From contig JAQGDQ010001385.1 of assembly GCA_030141605.1 (NCBI GenBank), forward strand, positions 1 through 43,388: DNA of 43,388 bases. The letters run 5' to 3'. Both the position numbers and the translations under genes were made by a program. Below are positions 10,941 through 24,100 of this stretch, piece after piece; position 1 is the stretch's first letter, and each line of letters starts with the position of its first letter. This DNA is from Tubiluchus corallicola. Taxonomy: Eukaryota > Priapulida > Priapulimorpha > Priapulimorphida > Tubiluchidae. The notes below the pieces were generated by a model that saw only the letters and a list, made by a program, of their open reading frames with translations, searched no databases and was not told where the DNA came from.

Positions 10941-12144
10941 CTCATTCTTCGTCATAGATCAGGCAACACTTCTATTAAATGGGTCGCTTGCCTTTGCTGG
11001 TAAAGTTGCACTATGCATCACCAAGAAACATTCAAGTGTTAAAATGTAATATAGGTTAATAAATCATTGGCACTATCACTCATACTAAGCATTACTCGTC
11101 ATAATAAGCCGCAAACAAATAAATGACTTATAAACAGCTCTGTTATAAACAAAACACCAATAGTAGCTATAGCAGTTCTGTAATACTCTGCAGTACTATT
11201 TAGCTCTGCAATACTAAATACTCTGTTTTATTTAATAGTTCTTATTTACTAATAAAAATATTAAATATTAAATCATTCTTGTATTTAAATGCCAAAATTT
11301 GAAAGGTTTGTAGAAGAATTTCTGTGAGATGGTGAAAATAACTATAAGTGCACAAAATAATTAATATGTTGCAGAAAAAACTGTTACAAAAGATACTGGA
11401 CAAAATACGTTGTTGAAAATGCTGATGTAAATAAAATCATAAAGAATAATAATAATTGAAAACCCGAGTGCCAGAAGTACTTAAGTCGTATGTTTACAAA
11501 AGAAACAAGGGTTGGTGTCAGTTTTATAATTCAAAATTTTTCTCAGAAAAAGTATCCATTACTTGCGTATTTGTGAACTGAAACTGGCAAACAAACTACA
11601 ATTTACTGCAATTTACTGCAGGAGATACAGAAGTCCAAGACTGACCAATGAAAGAAGTTCCATGTAACACGTGACCTGCCAGGCTACTGTAAAAATGGCA
11701 GCCACGGAAAAGAAGAGGGAAAAAGAAACTCTAAAAACTGGTCCAGAAAGTTAATGAATAGTTATAATGGGGGTGCCATATTGTTTTCAAAACGTTTTTA
11801 ACATTGTTTTTGCCTTTTTTGCAAACCAAAAATAAGAAACAGTGTAATTAAAATCCTGAAATCCAGCCACTATAAAAAGTATCTACAGCATTGAAGTTTT
11901 GAAAACGTTGACTTCTCTCCCAATATCTCAAAGGTGTTATTTTGTGACTTCTTAGGTATGAAGTAAGTGACAAAAATACGTAGAATTTATCAGGCCAGCA
12001 TGGCTGCCTGGTGTTCTAACAGAAATAATCATTTATATTTCAATAAAAAGATTATTATGAAGGTTTGTTAAAAACTAGTGTATTGGGGTGTACAAAACAA
12101 GCAAAAATTTAGAATTGCTATAAAATGTATCCCAGTCCTACCCG

Positions 12145-12340
12145 CCGTGCCCTAACAGTAAAGTATCATCTTGGCCTATATTCCTATTGAAAGGTCATTA
12201 AAAAGATAGGCAAAAAAGGACCATTGTGTTAAATGGCCCTTGGTATACAAAGCACATAATTATTATCAAAATTTAATTTCCTAACAGCAAAGGATCATTT
12301 AGGCCTACATTTCCATAAAAAGGTTGTTAAAAAATATTAT
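12145..12340 (+). repeat. Diverged direct duplication, period about 137 bp
   Basis: TAACAGTAAAGTATCATC with following GGCCTATATTCC...AAAGGTCATTAAAAA near 12145 recurs near 12283 as TAACAGCAAAGGATCATT...GGCCTACATTTCC...AAAGGTTGTTAAAAA. It is an old local tandem copy. Confidence 0.55.
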
Positions 12341-13743
12341 CATTATCATATTGTCATTATCAAAAAATTTATCTTTGACCTTATTAAAATGCTTAGTATC
12401 ATTTTTATTCAATGAACTATGAAATTCATTTCACACATCATAATAGCATCATATCAAAAATTATAATAATCTAAGCAGTGTGAAGGGAAGGCACGCCCAT
12501 GTGGTTATTCACAAACTCCTCTTACTAGAAGTAATTGTGCAATCTGCATCTGTTAGAATAGACACTAGGCCTAATAATATGTAATTAAGTGATAAGGGCG
12601 CAATAATAGCAATTGAAGAGTGAAAGGAGGGAAAACGTAATAAATACAATTCTGGTTGAGCTATAAATAATTAGCTAAATAACTGAAATTTAGTTATTTG
12701 ATTATTCTGTCGGTACAACAACACCGTGGTGTTGTTCGCACAAAATGCGCCGTGACATAAAATGATCGTTAGAAGCAAAGTGTTTGAAGATCTTCCATGT
12801 TGTAAACAGTGTTTTTGCGTCAATTTTTTGAGAAGCGTTTGTGATTCTGTTCTGATGTAATTTCTGCTTTTTTCTTTCTTAAGAGCGAATTTCTCGTAAG
12901 TTGTATTAGAATTATGCCAGTTCAATGCCTGTGATAGATTTAACCGACAATTTATTGCAGTTTTTGTATTTTCCCCTATAGTTCATTAGCCTCGATGGCT
13001 CAAATATGGTCTTACCGAATTGACGATGTTTTAGCCCCTTTGAGAAGTGTGTATACATAAATTAGAACGTTTAGTTTAGATTTCGCAAAGCTGTGAATGT
13101 GGGTAAACCTACAATGGGCTCTTACCAATCGTGTAACATGTATTTTGACAATTTATTCCAATTGTGATCATTGTTATTGGACAATGGTTATTCACAATCG
13201 ATACTAATGCCATATCTTTATCATATCCATTTCTTTAGCTTTATCATATCCATATCTTTTGCCCTTATTATAGGCTTTACAAAGCATTACTTATTTTTTT
13301 TTCTATTAGCCATGTTGTTTTATTCAGAATTACATTTCGTGCAACTAAAATTGTAATAAAATTTTTAGAGAAACTTAACTTTTACATGGTGATGCTTATG
13401 TCACCTAACCTAAGATCCTACTATCAAGACCATATATTATAGGCTGACAAGACATAATAGTACTGAAAATTGACTTGTCAGTTATCTACATGTAATCAAA
13501 ATTTGTGCCAAAGTATTAAGGTCATTTCTTAATACGAATTCGAGTTCCAGTAACAATATAAATTTGTATTATTCAAGTAAAGCATTCCATTTGCTATATG
13601 GTATTGCTAAACAAAATGTTGTTACACTGTTACCTAATTCAATTCACTTTTTTCTTCAGTGTTAAATTATAGTGTTTGCTAAATCACGTATCATACTTAT
13701 AATGTGTGATAAGGCATGTATAAAGTGTAGTATTTCTTTTGTT

Positions 13744-13815
13744 TAGGGTAGATTTCAAATATGAGTAAGTGACAGCAGTTTGTCAAATGGTATAAGGTAA
13801 ACCAACAACAACAAA
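13744..13815 (+). promoter_or_regulatory. EMSY 5' UTR (probable, after a splice acceptor)
   Basis: A pyrimidine-rich TTTCTTTTGTTTAG ends near 13746, just before this segment, and could be an acceptor for an upstream non-coding exon. An upstream ATG in this leader is followed after one codon by TAA, so it would be a minimal upstream ORF. The promoter itself was not identified. Confidence 0.35.
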
Positions 13816-15169
13816 ATGTGGCCAACGTTACTGGACATGTCTCGCGAGGATTGCAAACGAGTACTTCGCAGGCTTGAACTAGATGCCTACGCTTCTGTTA
13901 TTTCAGCACTCAGAGCTCAAGGTTATTTAACCAAAGATTTGAAGAACTTATTAGAACAGCTGCGGAATGTGTTGTCCATATCTTCAGAGAGACATCGTGC
14001 AGAAGTACGAAGGGCAGTAAACGACGAATGTTTTACCACGATTGCCGATACTTTGGCCGGTCCCAACAGTGCTTCAGAATGGTTGTTAGAAGGGCGCCGT
14101 ATCATTCCCACAATGCCCCAGTCTATGCCACAAACAGCATATTTAAGCATTGCAAATAGCGTAGCTAATGCTGCAGCAGCTAATAATGCACGCCTACCTG
14201 AGCCCGAGTGCACAGCAAAACTAGAGCCAGGCATTATTTCGGAAGCTACACCTGTACCTGAATCAGCAGCTCTCGAACCTCCTTGCACTTCTGCTCAGCA
14301 AACTCCTGCTTCCAAGTCAAACTTGGTTGTGCTGCCAAGTGGAATGTCTGTACGTGTGCCAACTGCCGAGGAAGATATCACACATGCGGACGAGAAGAAA
14401 CGTAAAAGAGCACCTGTTTCTACAGACAGTATTGTGTCTATGAGCAAAGTGGCGGCTGCATCGGTTCTGACAAAAACTATGGCTGGTCAGAACCTTCCTC
14501 CTGCCACAACCATTTGGCAATTTGGCACAAATTTGCCAAATTCTACTTGTACGTATTCATCCATTAAATCATCTACTGGTACGATCTCAGCTCATCCTAC
14601 TACTGTAGCTAGAACTGCTAGCGCTCACCCGCAGAAAATAGTTATGGTTTCAAGTTCAAATACAGCAGAGACTGCCACCTATAGCACATATGGCAGCCAC
14701 ATCAGCACAGGTTCCATTCGTACCACAACGATGTCTACTGTAAACCTACCTAAACAGTATCCTGGCTCGCAAACGGTTTACACTCCATCCACGACATCGC
14801 GTTTCACAAGCCAGAATGTCGTGATACCTACAACATCTGCAGCTGGCACAGTGTCAGTGAGACCTCGGATGAAGACCGTGGCAATATGTCATCCATCACC
14901 AGTGCCTGGAGCGATTAGGCAAACTAATGTAGCTTCCCTTTCCTCTACCAGCACTGTTCCCCGCACGGTTCAATTGAAGGCTGCAAACTTGACAAAGGCG
15001 GGTATAAAGGTTAAAGGTGACAGCGGTGTAAAGATAATTACTCAAAGTACACAGTTATCTAGCAGAGTTATTCCAAAACAGTACACATATTCTTCTAATT
15101 CAGAGACAGCATACAATGTGGAAACTGCTGCTAGTACTGTAGCAGTTGTTAGAACTCCATCAACTTCTG
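13816..15169 (+). CDS. EMSY: EMSY coding exon 1: ENT domain and Ser/Thr-rich region
   Basis: Codes residues 1-451 plus one base. The frame continues past the donor to a stop at 15205-15207, but the conserved sequence stops at the donor G|GTATGC, and the phase fits exon 2. Confidence 0.92.
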
Positions 15170-18100
15170 GTATGCGTATGTTTCATGTTTTTTATGCAAA
15201 TTCCTAACATGCAGTTTGTGCTTATGCTGTCATATTTTTAGCATCATGACTATGCTAGCTTGCACATGTAAAAAACTGAGCCCATTTTTCATTTTTAGTG
15301 AATAACTTTTTTGGTGTTGTAAAACAAAAAACAACATTTAAAATTTCTTGCAAGGTTAGTCAACTTTGTAGTTAATGTGTTTGTCTATCAAATCCTAAAC
15401 GTATATTGGGGTCTGCTTTGCATTTTAAAGCCAACGCTAAATGCGTTAAGCAGTGAAGCAAAGTTTTCATAAAGTTTTTGGAGGTATATGCAGTGAATTA
15501 GATTTAGTTTCTACAACAAGGCTGCTGTACTACTGCTTTAACAATGAAATTGGCCTTATTGTCACCATTGTTCTAGTTGCAATAATGGAATTCATATCAT
15601 ATATGTATGATTATCGCAACACATAATAAATTTTATCTTTTTCACCTATGTTTTTATTTTATAAAGACTGAAATGTGTCAGTTTAACATTTACTACATTC
15701 TGTATATAGTTGTGGCTCAGTCTGGCACCCGGGTCATCAATGTTGTGTCCAGTCAAGTCCCCAAGATATCCACCTTCACATCAAGTGGTAACCTGCTTGC
15801 CGTCGCACCTAAGACGCTTCAAACAACTGGAGGCACTGTGAAAGTGTATTCACCATCATCTGGTACGTAGTCTGTATGAAACATGAGAAAATAATGAAAA
15901 GGTGCTCAGATTTTTACTCTATAATGTAATTTAATCTAAAATTTATTTATATAGCGTACTGCATCATTAAAAATCTCAGCATGCTGATATACAATGCAGC
16001 ACAACAAAATACATTTAATATTCATTAGATACATAAGATTCAAAAGACAATAAAAATTAAAAAACAATTCCTCATTAACAGTACAATCTAAACAAGTGTA
16101 CTTGTTGTTTGAAAGAATGTATAGCAATAGATAAGTTATTACAGAAATGCAGAGCACAAACAGAAAAGGCTCGCCACCATAAAATACTGTATTTGAAATT
16201 ACCTGATATAAATTAATTTGTTCATTGGCATCAGTACGAAGTTTTTGGTTTATGTTAGGGCAAATCAAGAGATCGGTAAGATATGCAGGTGCCAAACTGA
16301 ATATTTTGTACATAATTAGTACAATAACAAGTTTATACAACGGTAAAGGATCTGTTATGGGAGCTTTAGTATGATAGAGTATTAGATTGTAGTCATTTTA
16401 CAAAGCGTGATTGCAGTGGAAAGAAAAGGTATGAAAGCTGAAACGCTAATCCTGGTCAGGTTCCTCTTGATGACTTTGACTGTGGCTTGTTGTGAATGAT
16501 ATGAGTTGCCTCAGCATATTTCTGGTTCTTTTGATTGCAAGAAAGTGTCACTTCTACCTTGATAATTTTTGTAACCACTTATTGCTCTATTATTGAAGGT
16601 TTTCTATCGGTGTTCGCAATGATTATATTTTTTCGCGTAGGTATGCATTATAAGCGAAAATATTTGCAGTTTTTGTTGATCATTTCAAACGTTCCAGTCA
16701 CTTTGGTATGACCTAATGAATATCAAAGTGAATTTAGTTAGTGTAAATTTGCGTGTGTGAAATTGGTGTACGAATGTTGCCTTAGAAAAACAAGTTTTTT
16801 CCATAATATAAAAATGCTCTTTGGTACACAAACATTTAAAATTAACAAAAAAACTATGAACAATATTTTTTAAAAACTCAAATATGTAAAATGCTTGAAA
16901 GACTAACTTTACTATGTGGATGCCTTGTTCCTACCTCAGTAGTTTTCACTGACTGAATTGAATATGAAGAATCTTTTTCATTTTAATTTAGATGCTTCCA
17001 TTTTTGATGTACCAATTGAGGAGGCTTATAACAATTGTGTTTGTTTGACTGTCATTTGTACTAATTGATTTGTTGGCAAAATAATTGGATTTGTGCCAAG
17101 AATGATGTCATCATCGTTGTTGTGAGCACAGTTTTCATCTTAGAGATACAAATTCAAAAGTTGTGCATGATCTAGCCTGATGAAATTCTTGAATGTTAGC
17201 CAATCAGGATTGCTGATGCCAAAATACCTGTGCGAAGTAACGAAGTAATATTCTGGTCATTACCTTGGGAGAATGTTGTATTAGATTCTAGACAATAATG
17301 TGCCAAAGTGATATTCCTGTCACTGATAATAATGGTGGGCAGCATTTTGTTTTGAAGCTGCATTGTTTGATAAACTTCGTTCATTTTAGACACCAGAAAA
17401 AGATGTCGCCTCTCGGCATTGTTTAGCTGGATGTCTTATCCTTAAGAACGTATTTATCTCTGAGTTGCTTGCGATGCCTTATCGATTTTCATCGAAATCT
17501 GTTTTTGGTTTTGCAGTTTTTTTTTTATGTGTCGCTGTAATCATCTTTACTTTATTCACTTCTCTCACCTTTTTGTCAAATAAAATCCATAATATCATCT
17601 TGATAATATCACTTTGAAATAAAACTGACTTCAAGGTTATAATTTGATATCCAAACGATACAAACATTTTATTCAAATCACTAAGCGTAGGTTGTACAGT
17701 GGCAGAAATTAGGAGGTGCAGCAGTTAGTCAATTTTTATTTTGTTTTAACAAAAATTAAATACACTGCTCACAAAAACTATTAAACCAACGGGCAGTATA
17801 GTCAGTATTGCTACAACAGTATAGGTAATAAGTTAAGTAAGTTTACATTCATTTATACAAAGTGCTTACTTCACTAAACTATTATTCCGGAAAACTAGAA
17901 TCTTTGTTAAACTGGAAAAGCTTTTCAAGAAATGTAGTGCCTACTAATTGCAGCAATGATATAATCCAATTACCTCGGGCTATAAAATATTGCAGGAAAT
18001 TCCAGTAAAAAGTAGTTCAAAGAAAAAAAATTTAACATTTTTATAGTATGTTATTGTGTTAACTGAGTATGTTAAAGTTTCATAAGTATGTGCATTAGTA

Positions 18101-21100
18101 ATGGAAAAATGTATGGAGGTCACATTTATAATTACTTTTAAAAGTACCAGCAACATTAATTACAAGTTACATTTCCATTTGCACAACTCTTAAGAAATTG
18201 TACTCAAGCAAATACATATATTTATTTAATTCATTTATGTATTTATCTGTGTCATTTGTTTAGAATTTTTTAACGCGTTACATGTAATCTAAATCATTTC
18301 GATATCAGACATATTAAAACCTTAGTAAATTGGTAACTTAGACAGCACAGGTAATTGGATAAGAAGCATAAAAGACACAGTATAAAGAAAGTGATTTCTG
18401 AGCACTCCTAACAATAGAGTAACATACACAATATAATGAAATAAATTCTTACATAACTAAAGTATTTATGAGAAAACAGTTTTAAATTGCTGAATGTTTG
18501 GTATCAGGACTGGATTATGGCTTTCTGAGGGCCCTTGGCTAAGAATATTCTGGGCACCCCTTAGAGGCTTAGACGGAGCCACCCTCTATCTTGCCGCCAC
18601 CATCTTGAATAATTTTTTACTCGTGATATATTTTAGCGACATTTACATAGCTTGAGGTAAACTTATTGCAAATTCTTTAAATAAATTAGATAGCTATCTT
18701 TCGTTTGTCAATAAATACTTTAAGAACTACCACTATTTTGCTATTTATTGTAAACCATATTAGTACATATTTCAACACAACCTTAGTGAAAAAACAGATT
18801 TTTTACCAAATGTTACCAAAACCTGAGGGGCCCTAGGCTACAACCTATACTAGCCTATAGGATAATCCAGTCCTTCATACAATAACTAGAAAGAGTTGGT
18901 ATAATTAATTTGATAGCAATGATTTTAAGAACTTTAGTTGTAAAATTTCAGCAGTCTGGTGTTGTTTCAAGGTTTCCCAGATTCTGAATAATATATTGAT
19001 GTTGATGAGACAATGGCTCGCTTACTCAAATTATATCATCAGAATTTTGTTGCTGGGTGCTTTATTTCGGTTGTCATTAAGAAATGATTTAGTTCTTTGA
19101 AATTTTCAGAACTGATAAAACCATTTCACACTTCTAGTGTAATCTATTTAACATCATACCAGATTTTTTTTTGTCTGATGTCAGAGATGCATGTTTATTA
19201 AAATTAATACATATTGTCAGATGCTACTGTTTCCTGCCACTATTAATTAGTTTTCTTAACGAAGCCTTTCTGCTGCACGCTTGTTGTTTTCTGAACTTTC
19301 ACAAAATATGCATCGTAGAAAAACTTGGCAAAGAGAATCATATAGCTTGCGTACATCAGGCATCCACAAATAGCACTGATGTCATTGCCAGCGCAATTCA
19401 GCTCCAAGAATACGGTGAGGTACAGTTTCCAGGCACACACTGCAAAACCTGCCAAATCAATGTAATAGATACTATTAAGTTTTTTTTGGATAGATACTAA
19501 TAAGTTTTTTTGGAAAGTATCATGAGGATGCAGTTGCTTGATTAAAAGTACTTAATTTTACTAATTACCTTTTTAACACTTGAAAACTTCTGTAACACAT
19601 TTTGAAAAAAGCAAAGTTTCCGATGATTAAAATTTCAATGCATAAAACATCAGTAATAATGTAATGTGTAAAAATCTATGAATACATTTGTGTATTTAGT
19701 AAAAAATTTAAGTTCTTTTACTGACCATGTACGTATGAGCAAAATAATATTCTGAGTATAAATTGTAAAAGTATTTTATAATTTAAAACACTGAATTTTG
19801 ATAGTCTTAGACAAAAATATGTATAATTGAAAACAAAAATCTGCTGTTAATAAGCACTTAGCAATCATCGTTTAATGCTTGTTGTCATTCACGATGTGAG
19901 CATATCATTACATACACTTCTACATTACTTTCAACTCACCGATAAACATTTGTGCTATTTGCAAGAGCGTAATGGCTATTTTGACAAATTTGGGCACGTG
20001 TAGTTGCATCACAGAAAGTGAAAAATACAGGTACATAAAACTGTGCACCACATAGTTCATTCCAGTGTACCACCTGCCTGCACCGTCGAATGTCGTATAA
20101 GAGTGCCAAGTAAACACGAGTACTGTAATGTGGTGGTACCAATGCAGGAAGATTAATTTCTGTTTCCGAAGGACGATGAAGATCGTATCGATGAGTTCAG
20201 GCACCTTGGAAGCTGTGAAAAACGTGATGTAGATGCCTGGAAGTCCGTAGCTGAAGCTGGCAATGCATACTGAATAGCTGAAGCCAAAATTGCGTAGTGT
20301 GTACAAGAGTTCGGGAAAACAGCGACATGCTCCAATTGTGCTAAATGCAAACAAACCTAAATTCCAGATGAAAAGCGGTCGTCGCAGTTCGAACCTCTTT
20401 TTAGCTTTCATGTACTTTTGTATGCCGAAAATGAGAACTATGTAAATGGCTGAGAAGTAAAAGGACCAGTGCCAGTGATCCGCGTACCACTGCCTTGTTG
20501 AGTTTTTAACTACGATATGCAGCACGTTGTCATCTTCTCGTTCGAATGGAAACAGGTATTGAAATGTGAAATTATAGTGCAGTGCTTTTGGACCAGAAAC
20601 ATTAACGAAGTCTTCATACGTCAAGTCATCGAGTTCCTTTGTTTCAGCCAGTTTGCTCAATTCGAATGACTTCATATTTGTAGGGAGTGTGAATTACGAC
20701 GACTTACTTCGCGTGTTTGCGGATGGTGGTCACAGTGTGCAATGAGGAGTGAGCATGGTGGTTTTTGCTTTAAATTGATAAAGTCACTGCATGGATAGAA
20801 AGTCAAAAGCCTATTTTGATAAGGACTCTACAAGGTTACATTGTATTATTCATTTACGTCTTACTAATCAAACTACACTGTCGTGCTTTTCATTATCTCA
20901 TAAAAAATTTTGTGTATTTAATTGATCGTGTACTTTACTTTTTTTTCAATGATACACATACTATAATTTATCAGCCATGGCATATAGTATGTTAGTTTTC
21001 TATAGAAAAATAAATATACTTTCAGTAAATACGTGTTGTCTACATCACTATTTGCTTTTTATTTTTTATGATGTTTGCGCTTAACAGGCATGCTTCGTCT

Positions 21101-24100
21101 AAGTTTGTTCTAACAACAAGTGGCTAAATTCCCACATAGTCAGCTACCATCAGTTTTGGAGTACAAAACAAGTCCAAAGTTTTTTCAATATGACATTTTG
21201 CATAATTTCATTTTACCGTATCCCATGTTCTTTACATTAACACATTAGAATCGTCAGATTTTTAGAACAGATGTAGAAAATTGTTATTGTACATCCTGAC
21301 AAATGACTTATAGCCTACATTTAGAATTTGTTTAAAAGTTAAATAATGCATGTCTTAACTGATGCTTGGGTGTGTGAGCAGATTTCTAAACTGTTGTGTA
21401 TAATAGGGATACAGCAAAAGTGGTATAAATGTTTTCCATATTTTAAGTGATTTTATTCAGGGTTGTAGGCTACTTAATTCTACTCTAAGTTTGAAATTTG
21501 TTAAGAGAAAACAGGACCCATTTTGAAGCAAAAAGTAATCTAACATATAAAATATTGAAAGAGAAAATATCATTTTTTTTAAGAATGACTTATGTGAAAG
21601 AATATTACTGTGAAAGCTTAATTTTGTATTCGCGTAGTTTGCTTTTCACTGTTGCACTCATTTTGCCATTCCTAATTTGAGGGCACTGGAGCAATGTCAC
21701 TGTCTTGGAAACATGATGCACAAAAAATGCAGTGCCTGATCATAAGAATACATTTGTGACGTGGCACCTACCTTGAAATCATTACTAAACAACTGTCAAA
21801 AACATATATTATTTTGTATAGTTAAGTGATTCTTCAGATAAATGATTATGTGCAGGTTCAATAGGTTCAGTACTTACACAATTCGTTACCTTTTCCAGGA
21901 GCATTTGGGAAGTCTAGCACTGGGCAAAAGCCGAGTGTCATTGTAGTGCAGAAATCCTCCAGATCTGGACAGCATGCGCAAAGATCCACCGGTTCTGGCA
22001 TACAAGAGCGATCCGGTGCCAGCTACGCGATCGATTCTGGACAAGGAAAACAAACCGTTGTGCGCGTCTTGCACACCAATGGTCGAGAGCTTGTCCAGGC
22101 ACATCCGCCCTTCACTCTTCCTCAACAACCCAACCTAGATCAGGACAGCAACATACTAGCTGAACTGATCAGAGCTGCTGGCATTGTTGATCCGTCACCA
22201 GCAGAATCAGACCTGCAACAGCAGACTAGTGATGTGGTCCAGCAGCCAGAGGACAACATGGATTTCAATGAAAGAGAACTTGTTCGTGCTGCACAGACTG
22301 CAAGTCAGACTCCAGCTCCTGGTCCAAATCAATGGGTCCAGTATGACGTGTTGGGGAACAACGAACCTCGCATCATGGATTTGCCAGATGCAGGGGAACC
22401 GATGTTGGATGTGAAGACCTTGTTGGAAATGAATAAAGATCAATCAATTACTGCTGTTAGCAGAGCTCCGTTAGACGTTAATCAGTATATCACGATGGAA
22501 CAAGCAAATACTTTACTGTCACAAGGTTTAGAGATTATCCCTGAAGTGGTTACGGAGCAACCCTCTCAGGACGCCATTTCGACGTCTGTTGAATCAGTCA
22601 TAGCCGCTGAAGCACCAAGGACGCAACATTTTGCCCATGCTGATCAAATAGTAATCAGACAGGGAGGGATGGAAACGGTCGGCGAACTGGATCCAGTCAC
22701 TGGCATGTTTCATCAAAACAAAAACCAAACATCCGGTAGTGGCAGTAGTGGAAATCGACAGTATGTTATACATCACACCAGCAAGTTTAATGAGGGACTA
22801 CTAACAGCCCCTACAACTACTGTAGTGACTAAACCAACTACAACTGATCATGTTGGAGACATTCCTATGGAGCAACACCAAATTACCACTGAGCAAGTAC
22901 TGCCTCATCCGACAAACCTTCAACCAGCAGTTTCCATTGAATCAGTGCCTGTGTCGTCCTCGCCTCTTTCAAAACCAGTCAACCACCGTAGCACACCTAA
23001 AACTCAACAAATTGCTGCTTTGCTGCCATCTTTGCATAGCCAGATAGTTGCCAGCTCAGCTAAAGATGCTGAAAAGTCAAAGCAGAGTACTTTGCAGCCT
23101 AACATTGTCGAGCCTGATCATGTAAGTACAAAAGCAGCAGCAACTTTGCCATCTGAAGTTTCCACCATGTCAACAAATGAGGATAATGTAATGAAGGAAG
23201 ATCCCAAACAGGAAGGAGCAGATTCTGCCCAATTCTCAATTACTAAGGTATGTTTGTATTTATCGTATAGAGATTTTTTATGATTTCTTGCACACATGAT
23301 TTTTATAGGCAATGTGCAAGATCGTTTATTTACCCTGTAGAGGGAGAATGTATTCACACATGAGTTTAGCTAAGACATCTCAGCTGGTTCAGTGGCTCGT
23401 CTTAGTGACATAATCTTGATAAAATGTAAGTCAGGTTTTGATCTCACCACGACCAATAGAACTTAACTCTGAATGTGTCTGAGTTCCGAAATGTTAAAAA
23501 AACACTTGCCTACAGTTTTGTCCTGATGTTTTTTTGTCCTTTTGTTGATAAATATTTACTAAAGCCTATTTGTTTAGTGAGTTACATTGATAGATAGATA
23601 GACAAAATTTATTTTCGTCTCATCTATAAAATATTCAAGTACATTTATATCTCTGTTTGCCGGACAAAAGCGGGGAGACGTCAGTCCTAATTTGCCAATT
23701 GTCCGTATTTTCTGATAGTAAACTAATGCAGTAGGCAAAGTGTATTAGACTCACTGTATTGTAGAACCAATCATCTAATTGTCTGAAAACATCTAGTACA
23801 GGCCGCTCCTGTGCAAAAGTATATAAAAACCGTCAGCAATTGACTCAAATAGCTGAGCATAATTGATTCTATATTTTTATACATAGAGATATACACATGT
23901 ACACAGTAGTAACACCAATGTACTTGATGTAAACAAAGTGATGGCCCGCCAACTAGAGGTCAGCTTGCGAAATAACGGACTGTGTCCATATTATACAGGA
24001 CTTTTAAGAGACCAGTTTTTGTCCAATTCTTCTGATATAAGTAAGAGCGAAGTCCGGCAAACCGAGATATGAGCGCACAGATAACACAACTGCAGCAAAT

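Larger units (their letters stand above)
7663..13743. other. Intergenic DNA upstream of EMSY
   Basis: Mostly AT-rich unique DNA without a convincing gene. It contains a LINE-like tail, a foldback element, a retroelement relic and a diverged direct duplication (all listed separately). A minus-strand frame at 7945-8220 (91 codons) has no recognised motif. Confidence 0.5.
15863..21898 (+). other. EMSY intron 2 (6.0 kb) with nested ELOVL6
   Basis: Holds the LINE relic, a MITE copy (18505-18875) and the ELOVL6 gene on the opposite strand. I see nothing else definable in 16410-18500 or 20700-21890; the latter must contain the ELOVL6 promoter. Confidence 0.7.

Noticed and set aside
15170-15207. EMSY ending at the in-frame stop at 15205
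   Set aside because: Conserved EMSY blocks continue in phase in exons 2 and 3 after a good donor at 15169; the stop would belong only to an intron-retaining transcript.
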